Shown: in pieces, positions 23,610-36,200 of the stretch
How positions within the stretch are numbered: position 1 is the first letter of the stretch
Layout of the letters: each line of letters starts with the position of its first letter
Assembly: GCF_000499845.2 (NCBI RefSeq)
Contig: NC_023753.2
Span: 9,811,791-9,875,790 of the forward strand
DNA: 64,000 nucleotides
Source: Phaseolus vulgaris
Taxonomy: Eukaryota; Streptophyta; Magnoliopsida; Fabales; Fabaceae
Direction: 5' to 3'
Program-made: the position numbers and the translations under genes
The notes under the pieces: model-generated
The model's database searches: none
Told to the model about the DNA's origin: nothing
What the model saw: the letters and a program-made list of their open reading frames with translations, nothing else

Positions 23610-24171
23610 AGTCTTTGGTAAGACTTACTTAATACAGGTCTTCCGAAAGGCGCCAATTGTTATTCTGTTTGTTGAATATCCTCGATGTGTATATCTATGT
23701 GAAATCTATGTGATTGTTTTAAGTTGGGTTTTGAAGAAGATTGAATAATTTAGAAATTGATCAACGTAATTTGGTTTTATCTTTTGATTTATAAAAAATT
23801 ATTTTCACTAGCTTACCCTTGTTTTTCTTGTTGTGTTGTGAACTACGATGATTGTACTATGTACATGAGCAGATGATCATATAGGTGTCGGAGGTTCTAG
23901 AGGGCTTTAGGATGGATTTTTGAACCTTATATTATAAACATTTGTATTTTTATAAGTCGTACTCTTGTAATAGAAATATTTTGATAAACTTCAAGTTTGT
24001 ATAGAGACCGATATAACTTTATTTTCTGGGGTGTTACAATACTAATAAGTATAATAATAATTATAATATGACAACAAAACTTGATTGGTATAATGCTTAA
24101 AACTTATTTGATTATTCAAGGGACTTAGTTGAGTCCCACTCACCGGTACTAAATGTACGTGATTCAATGTA

Positions 24172-24287
24172 GTCTCTAAATTTTTTAGTTTCTAAATTAG
24201 TATCTAATTTAATCAATATAATGACTAATTATTTTTTGTTTCTAAATTTAGTTACTATTCAATGATTTTCTTGTAATGGTAATTATC
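24172..24287. repeat. MITE relic, right half only (copy D)
   Basis: The segment contains TTTTTTAGTTTCTAAATTAG, TAATGACTAATTATTTTTTG and ends TGATTTTCTTGTAATGGT, the right half and terminus of the family intact at 19929-20314. The left half is missing. Confidence 0.6.
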
Positions 24288-25037
24288 TAGCTTAAGTGTG
24301 ATCATGTTTAAAAAAAAGAAAAAAATGTATGAGAAAATGAAAAAAAAAAATTCATATTTAGGTTTGACATGGCAAAACTTTTGTAAGAATAATCATATCT
24401 ATCTATAAAGAAAGGCATAAAACAGGGAGAGGAGGAGGTAAAGAAGGAAAATGGGTTTTGAAAAATATATAGCCTTTCTTTTCTTCAAAAGTTTGTCTCC
24501 CAAAGGTTTGTTGGAGCTAGATGTGACTTTCATACTCTTCTTCCACATTTTATTAAATATTTTTCTGAGAAAAAATTAACTTTTCAATACTTTTCTTCCT
24601 TTCACATTATTTTGCTTTATGTAAATCTCCTTTGTTTCCTCTTTTTTACCTTTTTCTCACTTCATTTTTTTTATTTATAAGGATAAGTACGTATACACAT
24701 AGGGTTTGCATAGGGTACGTCTCCAGTTATATTCAGTGCATGTCCTGTGCCTCTCACATTCTCACCTGCTCATATGTACTAGTATCATGCTACAAATTTT
24801 AATTATTTTTTAACATTAATTAGGTGTTTAAAGTTGTAATTATTTTTTTATCAATAAAAATAAATAAAATAATATAGATTACTTGATGGATGTTTCAACC
24901 CTATTATAATTACAAGAGAAAGTCCAATCAAAATTGTAATTATTCAATATCTTTAAAATTATTAGTTATTACCTGTATTTAACCAGAAAATTTCAACTTT
25001 TTTTCATCAGTGTTTAAATTATAAAAAATATTTCAAC

Positions 25038-25312
25038 CACTACAAGAAAATCATCAAATAAAAACCAATTTTTAGATACCAAAATGATTAGTTGCAATAG
25101 TAACTAAAGTAACTAAATTAGAAACCATTTTATAAACTAAAAAAATTGATTTCTAAATTAGTTTCTATTATTGTTAAATAGTTTCTAAATTGGTATCTAA
25201 TTAGCTACCAAGGTTTTAACTATCAAAGTTTTTCTACCTTGGTAGCTAATTAGATACCAATTTAAAAATCATTTAACAATAATAGAAACTAATTTAGAAA
25301 TCAAAAATTTAT
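25038..25312. mobile_element. Long-TIR MITE missing its right terminus (copy E)
   Basis: It starts CACTACAAGAAAATCATCAA and proceeds through the palindromic body (AACTAAATTAGAAACC..., TTGGTATCTAATTAGC and its inverse TAGCTAATTAGATACCAA). The expected right end is absent after about 25312. It is the second best preserved copy in the window. Confidence 0.7.
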
Positions 25313-28300
25313 TTAATAAATAAAAAAAATAATAAGAAATAACTATCCACCATCCTAAAGTTGTTTATTCATACACTTTACTATAAATAAACCTATTAAA
25401 AAATAGAATGATAGTGTATAACTCAGTTACCATTGCATAATCCTACAATTAGGCATATATGTTTGACTTCCAACTCATTATATCAGGATCTAAAGGCATA
25501 AAAGATCTTAAAGCACAAAAATCTCTCCCAAGACAGAATTGCAACACTTATAAACTTCAACTTTGTGCTTTGCAATCTAATACTTAATTATTATTCTGCT
25601 CTTGAAAATAAAGGTATCTATCATATGCATACCAATCCATTAATTAAAAATGATTTATTATTCACCACCAAGAAAACTATTGGTTATTGTTGAAAACCTT
25701 GGTTTAGATATAATTGCAACAAATTGTACTTGTTTGAAACGTGTGCTAGGTGTGTTTGAATTTGAGAGTGATTTGAAGTTATATCATATGCACAGTTGAA
25801 GACAGCGAATATATACAAAGACAGAGAGGGAAGACAAGGAAAGCAGATATAAGTAGTTTGGGATTCTCAATCTAATCTCATGAATGTCACATCATTTATT
25901 TTATTTTTTAAAAATAAATAATAAAATAAAGTAAAAAACATGATTTGTTTATCTTGCTACATCTGAATGAGAATTGAAATGAAAATCTTAAATAAGAAAA
26001 TTGAAGAGATGTTATTATGATAATGGTGTTGTAATTTGTGTAGAAGTAGGAAAGGAATTCACAGCTGTGTAAAGTGTAAGAAGTAAACAAAAAGGTTGAA
26101 AATGGAAGATGAACCTGACACCTGTTGTTTTCGTTGTCAACCCTAACATTCTATTGGTGGCCATGTTTTGACAGGTAAAGATTCTCTTAAAGATATAGAC
26201 AATTCGTAGATCAATCACACACTGTAATTTTTTCTTTCAAATCACACCTTGTGTTATCAACATTCTTCTTACATTTGTTATTGTTATTAAACTAATTCAT
26301 GCAACATTTTGAAATTTCCAATCACTCAAAAAGAAACATTTGGAGGATGTAAAGGAATATATAAACTTTTGTGACTAGTAGATTTACTAGGTAGATTAAA
26401 GACCTGTAGCAGGAAAAGTATAATTAATTTATTGTAATTAAAATAAGCAAGCTTAATTACAAATGATGAAAATATTTAATAATTAATTTATTATGATAAT
26501 ATTACTGTTTTTTACGCTATAAAAGAAAAAGAGTTTACCATGTAACCCTATCTTTTAGGTTTTTAAGTGGAAAGTTAGTATCATACTTATGCTAAGTAGA
26601 AATGACAATAGAACAAAGAATATGTACACATTTGGGTGCAAAAAAAATTAGGTTATAACAATTAATTGTCCTATGTAGATCCATATAATGTAAGTTTGTT
26701 TTAGTTTCTATTTTTTCTTTCATATAGAACATAAACTTTGAAATGCTCCATTTTTTTATTCTTTTTCAAGTCATTTCTCTTAAGGTATAAGAGTGTTACA
26801 GTGTTGATATATACTATTCTAGATAGGTGCTGGTAAAAATTAAAAAAAAAAAAAAAACTATTCTATGATAGGCACAAGTATATGCAAAAAAAAAAAATTC
26901 TAAATACTATTACCAAAATATTTTTTACTACTACTATTCTATTATAAACACAAGTGTTAAACTATCATTTCTTTCTTATTCATTGTATACTCTCTCCTCC
27001 TTTAACAAGTACAGATATATATTATATATATTTACTTTATTTTAAAAAAATTATAATTAAAATATCTTTTAACACTTTACTACTATCTTACTTATAAGAT
27101 ATTTAATTTTCTATTTTGATAGAAAAAATACACCATAATTTTAACATTTTATGTTCATAAAATATAACAAGTTCTATTAAATAATTTCTCTCCTGAAATA
27201 TCAGTTTCAAATATATTTTTGTATTTTTTAAAAATATACATGTTACTAATTTATTTTATATTTATTATATTTTTTTTATAATAAATTTTTTCAAATAAAA
27301 GGTCATTTTCAACCATTTTATGTATCACATCACTAACACCAAATTTTGATTAGATGTTTTATCACTTTCAAAATGTTTACTTTTTCTGAATGTCTTGAAA
27401 TCTTAGGCGTCACATGAGTGTAGGATAACTCGAGAAATTAAATTTATTTGAGTAAACATACATTATTAAATATTTAGAAAAATTTAATGGTGGTATTTAA
27501 ATTAAATAAACTGTATATTTTAGTCTTTAATTTATTTTAACAATGTTTAATCGGATGGACAAAATAAAAAATAAAGAGGATATATATGTAATATCCATTT
27601 TCTAATTATATTTAATGCCCATTAATTATTATTTAAAAGTTTTAAATACAATATTAATTGTTTCATAGCTTAATCATTATGATTTTTTGAATGTTTAGAT
27701 AGGGTGAAAGAGAAAATGAAAGATAAAAGTTACTTTAAATAAATGAAAGTTAAAATAATCTTTCCCTTCCCTTTTCTTCTCTGTCTAATAAGTAAAAAAG
27801 GTACTTTTCATTTTTAATTTATATTACCTTTTATTTCTTCTCTTGAAACTAATCAGGGAAATCATATCTATAGCATTTATATGAAAGAAAAAATACATAC
27901 AATTGAGCAGACATGTAGAGTGGTGAAATTAGATTTTTCATTTTTTTGCCATGAATGATCAAAGAAAAGAATGCATGATAAAACACATTTTTTTTTTTGC
28001 TAATGTAAAAAAAAAATAGAATAAACATTTTCACTATTTTATTTCTGTTTATACAGTACTTATAACGTTTTATGATTTATTGATATGGTGTGACTTTATA
28101 TGCTTTTTACCGTAATTTTTGTTGTTATTAACAGTGCCACTAAAAATTAGGGTAGGGTCTAACCTGACATTATTATTTTTATATTAATTTAGAATAATTT
28201 GATATAAATTTCCCCGTATTCTAAGCAGGGTGATATGATTGCCCTCATGGGTTGAATGTTTTACTTTTCCAGAACAAAAGTCAGTCAAAGTGATAATTTG

Positions 28301-29142
28301 TCAAAAATTGTAGAATGTGTCTATCAACTTATACACATACATTATTGCTTTTATAAAGCACTATGAAAATTACAATGGACAAAATATATAATCCTTTTTT
28401 TTAAATCACATCATCAAGTCCTTCTTGTCTCCCCATTCCTCCCTTTCCTTTCTCACAAGTCATAACCCTAATTTCCAATTTTAAGTTCAATTTTCCTCAA
28501 ATAAATGTTTTCTAACTAAAGCCAAATAATTGTCTTCAAATCAACATTTAAAGATAGAGCTTAATTACTGTGCAGATCTCCAAGACCTGATTATTTGCTT
28601 CAAAATGCAATTATATTAATTTTTAGCCATTATAAAAAAAAAAGTGCAATGCATAACTTTGTTCAAACAGGGTAGGTGTCATTAAAGAGACAAAATTTTG
28701 TTCTAAATATTAAAAGTAGTTATGTATTGAAATTCAAACTTTAAAACTAATGATTAAGTGGAAGAATTGATGGAGATATTTTTAGTAGGATATTTATTTG
28801 ATTTTATGTGTTATATGGATAGAAAGAAGGAGAATGGGTTGAAAAGATGAAGTTTTGGTATAGGAAAATAGTGATGGAAAAGTGGGGTAATAAAACACAT
28901 GTGTAAACAAATGTAGCATGTTAGAGCAAAAAAGGGAAAACATGGAATTAAAGGGGTTAATATTATGTGAGTGGAGTAGAGGGTAATAAAAGTGGTGGAA
29001 TTAGGTGACAAGATTGGGGGCCTAGGAAGGATTATTCTAAAATGTAAACAAAAAAGGGTTAGTGCAAAGCTGTCCCTGGAAGGAAGTAGTATTATAATCA
29101 ATTGGTAATAAAATATGATTGCATATAAAGTAAAGTGGAAAA
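25313..29142. other. AT-rich intergenic DNA, no gene seen
   Basis: Several A or T homopolymers and AT-rich stretches. Open frames at 25908-26218 (minus) and 27849-28034 (minus) have low-complexity composition. Nothing could be assigned. Confidence 0.5.
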
Positions 29143-29145
29143 CTC

Positions 29146-29174
<29 letters not shown>
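29146..29174. repeat. Homopolymer of 29 A
   Basis: An uninterrupted A run. It could be the tail of a retroposon, but no matching body or duplication was recognised on either side. Confidence 0.9.
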
Positions 29175-29177
<3 letters not shown>

Positions 29178-29742
29178 GATAAAGAAACATAGAGGTGATG
29201 GGGGAAAAGGAAAAGGAAAAAGAAGGCACATTTTGGTAATACTTCCCCTCCTTTATCTTTCTTTAGCTTTATTTTTATTTAAAGAAAGTTGAGTGATGAG
29301 GAATCCATGTCCTCCAAGCACTTGCAGACAAAATGAGCTTCAGAGAAGAGCAAAAGCACACTTAGCTTTACGACCCAGAAAAGGAGATTTCAAACAACAT
29401 AAGTCTAGCTTAGGAAATTGCGTGGTTAGTAACCCAACCCCATTCCATTTCTCTCTCATAACTCTTCCTCTTACCCCTACCTAGCTACCTTTGCTCCTTG
29501 TGTTGCTCTCTATATTTAGTGGGGGAACTTGGCTTCAGGGTGCAACCACAACCCCACATCTTCCTTCTTTCCCTCTCAAAACCACACACAAACCCCACTA
29601 TTATTAGCCACACCTTAATCCCCCTACGTTTAGCCCATTGGTTTGCTTGTTTTATGCCAATTCAGTAGGGTTTTTGTGGGGCTTTCAACCCCATTTGATT
29701 ATGACTTAGTTCCATCCTCTATATCATCTCCCCCACCCTCCA

Positions 29743-29748
29743 TATATA
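29743..29748 (+). promoter_or_regulatory. Possible TATA box of the MIR160 transcript
   Basis: TATATA lies in a pyrimidine-rich stretch about 400 bp upstream of the hairpin, and CT-rich leaders follow at 29770-29850. Plant pri-miRNAs are RNA polymerase II transcripts with such promoters. The choice of this TATA over others (for example near 29510) is a guess. Confidence 0.3.
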
Positions 29749-30150
29749 CTACCTCCATCCCCTTCACTCTTACTCTCTACTACTCTCATCCCATCCTCCA
29801 ATCTCTCTTTTTCTCCCTTTCTCTCCCCCTCCCTCCCTCCACATTCATCTTCCTCCCATCAACCATCTATACACCTACCTTTCATCATCATCCATCATGT
29901 ATTAATCATATGGCTAGGTCTATTACTTTGCAAGCTCCTTCTACTCTCAAACACTCTTTTTTATGTATCATACATACACTCATGCATCATACATGCCTTC
30001 CTTATCCTTAGGATTTGGTGAGGCTAATTAGAGCTTAGTTAGAGGAGAAACTTGATTTTGTGCATGTATGTGTTTAATTACCCACATGCATCTTATTATT
30101 AATTAAGCAATTGATGTTTGTTTGTCGCATCATGCATACATATGTGTATG

Positions 30151-30171
30151 TGCCTGGCTCCCTGTATGCCA
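30151..30171 (+). ncRNA. MIR160: Mature miR160 (5' arm, 21 nt)
   Basis: The 21 nt begin TGCCTGGCTC and end CCCTGTATGCCA (overlapping at the middle C), identical to the canonical miR160a sequence as I know it. The 5' U fits AGO1 loading. Confidence 0.95.
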
Positions 30172-30211
30172 TTTGCAGAGCTCATCGAAGCATCAATGAC
30201 CTCCGTGGATG

Positions 30212-30232
30212 GCGTATGAGGAGCCAAGCATA
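30212..30232 (+). ncRNA. MIR160: miR160 star strand (3' arm, 21 nt)
   Basis: The 21 nt start GCGTATGAGGAGCC and end AAGCATA. They pair with the mature strand leaving 2-nt 3' overhangs on both sides, which fixes the register of the duplex. Confidence 0.9.
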
Positions 30233-30243
30233 TTCCATGTAGA

Positions 30244-33200
30244 TACATGGAGAGGATCATGATCAAGTTTAAATTTATGTGGGTAAAAGAGCATGAACAA
30301 TAGTATGAGGTTGAGTTGTTTTGTTTGATAGTTGTTTTTCCTTTGGTTTGTTATTTTAATCATGAATTGTACCGACTATTGGAGGTCATATATACAGTCT
30401 ATATATACATATAGGCCAATTATTCAAGAAAAGCACGGCATTGTCATTTTCAAAGGCACAGGTTGTGCTTCCTCAGGACTGAACAAAGGTACATCTTTTT
30501 TTATCTTCCTTTTTCATCATTGCAAAAACCTTGAATCGAAGAGATTTTTCTAGGGTTCTTGCGAGTGATGCATATGTGATCTGCAGAGTGTTAAGTTGGG
30601 GAAACATATTCCCTCATTTACCAGCTGGGGGCTCACATGTGGGTGTATTTTTTATTTTTCTTTTCTTTTCTCTTTTTCTTTGCATTCAATTTGATAATCA
30701 TTTCACTCCACTTGAAAAGAGGGCATGGGAAAACAGCAAGAACCCCAAGTTACCGTAAATTATAACTATTCCTGACAATTAACATGGAAGTTATAAAAAA
30801 ATTTACTTCCTCACCCTTCTTGTTACCATGCTTGTCTGTCTCATGGACATTTCATATGACCTCTGATTATACCAACAATAGCCTCAAAAGAAGCAACACT
30901 GTGTCATATAGTATACAGTTACACACAGTCATCTATTCATATGATTATTCTAATTATTTTATTTTAATAGCCTTTAGCCATTAAATATATTTATATATAT
31001 GGAAGAAAATTGCTAGCTACATAATCTCTGCTAGTTTTTTTCCAAGATAATCATAGTTAGCTTAATATGATTCCTTACATTAACAAGGGCCTAAAAGTAA
31101 GCACTGCTCATCTCCTGAAGAACAAATTTTAATTCATTCTACTTTCTTCAGGGTAAATTTCTTACATTAATAAGGGCTGTTTATGATTTGAGGGTATATT
31201 TTTAATGGATGTCAAATTAATCCTAGATAAAATCAGGCTTTTATTGAGACTGTTGTTTCACTCTTATCTCTCTGGCAAATTTTACTAAAATGACCTATGA
31301 TTCACTAATTTAATAGGTTAAAATGAAGTCACATTGTTGTATTATAAACACACACAGTAACAAAATCAACATGCTTATCCTAACGAATATTTATACTGTT
31401 AATTGGTCACTTCCTTTGCATGGTCTATGTTGTTTTTAGCAGCAATCTTGTCCTTAAATACATTTTACCTGGCTCAAATATTGATTAATTACCAGTTGAT
31501 GAACAACACTTTGGAGTCGTAGCCCGTCTCTAACACACAGTGAGAACGGAAACATAACTGTTAATTGGTCATTTGCATGATCAATGTTGTTAACAGTAGT
31601 CTATTTATTCACTTTGTCCTTATAGCTACGCTTAACCTCGCTCAAACATTGGTTACCACTTGATAGATATATGTCATCTGTCACACTGTTAAACGAAATT
31701 TTTCTAAGGTTAATTGGTTGCGTGATCAATATTGCCTTGTATTCTAACAGTAATTTATTTCTTTATGTTCTTTGATACTTTTTACCCCCTCAAACATTGG
31801 TCACCACTAAGCTAAGAAACCCTTTGGAGTAATGAGAAGCCTCCTTATTATATATATTTTATGCGGGTAGAAAAGAATCTGGATAATGAAGAAGAGAGAG
31901 GTGGTGTTATTTTAACCAAATGTATGATAAATCGACAACCCTTTTTTAATAATTTATTAACCCCATTGCTGAAGAAAAGTGTTTGATTTAAGATATGTAG
32001 ATGAAGAAGAAGCATGAAAGTGTTGGAGGTAGGAAGAAATTGTAGAAGGATGGTGTGAATGAAATAGGAAATGGGAAATGGGAAATGGGAAATAGTTGGA
32101 AGAAGAGAGGTTATTATTGTTATTCTTGTTGCTTAGCCTTATATGTGTAATGTGTAATGAAGCAAAGGTGTATGGCCTGTGAAAGTGCAGGTATGAATGT
32201 ATGTATAAGAGAGATTGAGGTTGGCAATGGGTAGGTTCTCCTACTAAGTAATGATTCACACTGAACTGAGTTTCACTCTTTGAGCTTAGGTAGGTGTCTG
32301 TGATACACACGCATGTCTGGCCAGGGCTTGAAGAAAGTAAAAAAGGCAAGGATCCTGGGAAAAGTAAAAGCATGATTGTAGCAGCTGGAGGATTATCATT
32401 ATAGCCACTGGGGAATCTCATACAAAAAGGAATGGACCACTCTCTCTCTCTACTTTCAATTGGTTTGCAGGGAATATGGTATACGGTCAAAGCAGGTCAA
32501 AAGCTTACAATAGGACATTATTGGTCAGGCTATAGTGGGACCACCCACATCCTAACACCTCCTGGGGAAATCAATTCTAGGATTTTGTGTTTTTCTTCTC
32601 CCCCTCAACATTTCACTGCACTTCCCTTCCCATCTATTTTTTATTACCATAATCCTAATCTTCATTTTATTCACTTAGCTTTTCATTCATGCAAAACCAA
32701 CTCAAGGATCTTCTAATTGTAACTAGTTTATCAGCAAGATATATAGTTTGTTAACATTTTTTTTTAACTGTTTGAATTTGAAAGAGCATAGATTGAATAA
32801 TTTGAAGCTTAATAATGGCATTATCCTAATCCTGTGAATCCAATCATAATCAAAGATTAGAAAAGAAAGTTAGGCAATGAAGGTTGCAACTGCAATGTAA
32901 CCTGCGGTTACATTGGAGAAAGAAAGAGATGTTGAGAGAATAAAATTATTAGAGTAATCATATGATGTAAGATGATGGCTTGGCCCGCTTCCTCAGTGTT
33001 TGATGCCTCTGCTGGCAGATTAATTGTACTCTTCAGTCTGAGAAAGTAGATTCTATACTATTCCTGTCTCACTTTCGCCATGGGAATATCATTTGCTTTT
33101 TTTACATCTAAGGATGAATAATGAATTTCACTTTACATCTTTCTCTATGATTCTTCTTGGTTTGGTTTCTTTCCCACCCTTGAGGTGAATTTTTTGTTAG

Positions 33201-36200
33201 TATTTATTCATCACTCAAATGCACATCATTATGAACCTCAGCACACAGACACTCTCTAATTCACTTAATTTATTAAGAGGTGTTTCCAGAAGCTAATAAC
33301 TAGCGTTGTCCTTTAAAACGGGTATGATGATTGTGGAGAAAAAGGGTTTCTGTAAATTTTTCTACTAGAAAAAGCATTTTGGTCATGTGTGATGCTAATT
33401 AAAAGTCTCCAGATATGGAAAATGTTATAAGATTCTTCACTGCTATATGCAAACTGCAGTGTCTGGCCTCCTGTCTTGTTGTGTAAGAGTATCATTATGT
33501 TGCTAGCTAAATGGTATAACACTCTTCCACATTCTTTCTTTTCTTTTTTCAAGCAAACACATCAAAACAAAACTAACAACACATTTACAGACTCTAAGGT
33601 TGCAACCATTCATCCTTCAAACTAATCCATGTGCTTTCTTAGTCGCTTTTATTATTGTTCATAATATGTACATGAAATCATGATGGAAATAGATAAACTG
33701 ACTTGTAAAAACTAAAACCCTTTCATAATGTCAGGATCAAAACCTGTCTAATTAAAATAGATTTTAAGCATTTCAAAACCCTTTTTTGGTAGTGATTTAA
33801 CAACCTTTTTAACTCCGTGTTTAAACAGATATAACTATATATTTTATTGTAGTGGTATTCATTTTTTACTGCTGGGTCTTAAAAGTTATATATTTGTACG
33901 CGTTGCATTGCTTGAAGGTTTAAGTACATCAACTTATGTAAATAATCAGATTCATTAAAATAATAGTGTCTGCTAATTTATTTATAAAACCTTATACTAT
34001 AAAATATGTTTCGAAATCTCTTGAGAAATATTTATATTTGATATAAAAACTTCATGTTACACTATACTCACTTGTTTCCTTTGGGTGTGATCCCTTTCTT
34101 TACATCTCTAATACAAATACATGACTGACTCCTAGTTCTGTGAACATGTTATTTTGGATAAATAAGGAAAGAAACATGATCTATCTATCTATAAACTGAG
34201 TTCATGCCGAGCCATATATATAAATATATTTATTACAATAATAAAAGTAATATCATTTTTAGATTCACTTTTTTTATTTTTAACTATTTAACTGCATGAT
34301 CTAACACTTCTTCTGCTAATGCACATAAGATTCCAATAACAGCATTATAACTTTACATTTACCATCAAAGTTTATTACATGTTATACTAAATTTCAAATA
34401 TAGCATGAAACTATTAATTGATCCTCTCATTGCCTCCACACTTTTTATGTTGAAGAAAGTTAAAACTGTATTTATTTTATCTATGGCATATTTCACTCTC
34501 ATCTCTTCTTATTTCCTTTATGATGGTAAATAATTGCAAAATATTAAAATAATTTCTTGATAGTAAAAATACTATTTTCATAATTGGATGGCGACTACAT
34601 AGAGAAGCTGACTTTGAATATTTTCCTATTTTCTATTTTTTGTTATATATATAATGTGATATTGTGGTGTCTGGGCTATATGTTATTTGTCTTGTTTTAG
34701 GAAGAGACATGGAACTGATGCACAAGGGAACCCTTATAGGCATGTGTCACTTCACTCTTAGTTGTCATCTGCAACTATGTTTATCTTTTAATACAACACT
34801 TCGTCTTTTAGTTGCATGCACTTCATTCTAGTATATTTCTGTTTCTTATATATGCTTTTCATACTTTTATTTATTTATTTATTTATCTGCTTTATTATAA
34901 AGCAAAATATATGAAGCTTGTGGTGTTTGGATCCAATGTAATTCTAAAGAAAGAGACCTGTTATCTTTCACCAAACCTATTTTAAAATGTTTTATTTCCA
35001 TGATATATATAGATAGGTTCATATAAAAAAAGATGGTTAACTACAAAACCAGAGATGTATGAGTATGATATGAAGAATCATGTGTACGATATGAATAAGG
35101 TGTATATAGAATAGGTTTGTCAAATGGATAGAATCTATAACAGTGGTTGATGTGATGGTCTGCAATAATCTATACAAAACTTGTTGACCATAATGCTTAA
35201 TGGAAACAAAAGCTGAGATATCGAGTTCGTATGGTATCAGATTTTTTGTAACGGACATGCATATGTTCAAGTTCTGAATAGTTAGCAATTCAAATTCAAA
35301 ATTACCTCTCTTATGTAAACAAGATTAATAATATCTGAATATAGTGTGTCATCTTTTCATGGATATAACGTGGAAAACTTCATAGACAACAAAAACACTC
35401 TACTTTATACAGTGTAATGTATTAAAACATGCACCAATATCAGACAGAAATAAAGGGTTATGACAGGAACCAAAATACTTATTCAATTTTCATTTTAATA
35501 TGATGTCGAGTATTTTTTTTTTCCTTAGTTACATGGATAATGTAGTACTACTTTTTTTAATTCCTCTATTTATTTATTTGTTCTGTGCTGATAAAACAAA
35601 ACTATTTTTTAATTTAGGGCTAAAACTTATCAACTATCTTTTTAAAGTATTTTTAATGATGTTCTTTTTTTATATTATATATGTGATAAGAAAACATTAT
35701 GTATTGTTACTTTGAAAATGAAACAAACAGTTACTCCTGAGATAATAAGGAAATTTTAATTATATTTATTTTATTTTTAAAACATTCATTAAAAAAAACA
35801 TATAGTCTAATATATTATCAGACAGTGTGTGTTTTTTACTATTTCCAGTGTGAAAGAAAAGTTTTCCAAAATTTTATCTCTGATATATATAAACATTCAT
35901 TAAAAAACATATAGTCTAATATATTTTATTTTAAATATTTACAGTTTAATATTTTACTATTGATTGATCAAATATATATTATTTCTTATATGAAAACAAT
36001 TTCTCTTTATAATTAATTTATAACATTAGGATATAGTTTCTCAAAGGACTATTCTGAGTGTAGTTGTAAATCTAGTTATCCGCTTCATGCAGATTGGACT
36101 GGTTTTTTTGAAATGATGATCACTACATAGAAATGCATTTTATAGGACCACCAAGATTTTCAACCTTTCTTTGTTCTTTGTTGAGATTTTTTGAATAATG

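Larger units (their letters stand above)
21987..24038 (+). mobile_element. LTR-like element of the same family, right copy
   Basis: The + strand start is TCTAACGGTGTAAAAAAAAG, aligning with TGTAAGGATTG plus an A run at the start of the left copy (the initial TG has become TC). The end is GGGGTGTTACA. It is flanked by ATACT at 21982-21986 and 24039-24043, a 5-bp duplication. Shared blocks with the left copy include GAGTAAGTTCATTTTTGCTC near 22175, AAGGTAAGAGAAACTAAC near 22411, TCTTCCGAAAG near 23639 and CTAGCTTACCC near 23809. It is interrupted by a truncated LINE at 22951-23609. No retroviral-type coding region is present, so a solo LTR or non-autonomous element is likely. Confidence 0.65.
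30141..30243 (+). ncRNA. MIR160: MIR160 precursor hairpin
   Basis: The 5' arm carries miR160 and the 3' arm its star strand, separated by about 40 nt. In the duplex, 17 of 19 positions pair (three as G-U), with mismatches at miRNA positions 4 and 12, and 2-nt 3' overhangs result, as expected for DCL1 processing. miR160 is conserved in land plants and guides cleavage of ARF10/16/17-class auxin response factor mRNAs, so it acts in auxin signalling, root cap, leaf and nodule development. The precursor lies in a gene-free interval, so it has its own transcription unit. The ends of the fold are estimated. Confidence 0.93.

Noticed and set aside
19382..24038. A single large transposon with long inverted arms
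   Set aside because: Each arm has its own TG...CA-type ends and its own 5-bp duplication, with AT tract between them, which favours two independent insertions.
29037..29231. Minus-strand open frame of 64 codons
   Set aside because: Its centre is a phenylalanine run from the 29-base A homopolymer.
31957..32490. Minus-strand 177-codon open frame
   Set aside because: Length alone is notable, but composition is low complexity (Ser, His, Tyr, Leu), part comes from AAATGGG repeats, and no family is recognised.
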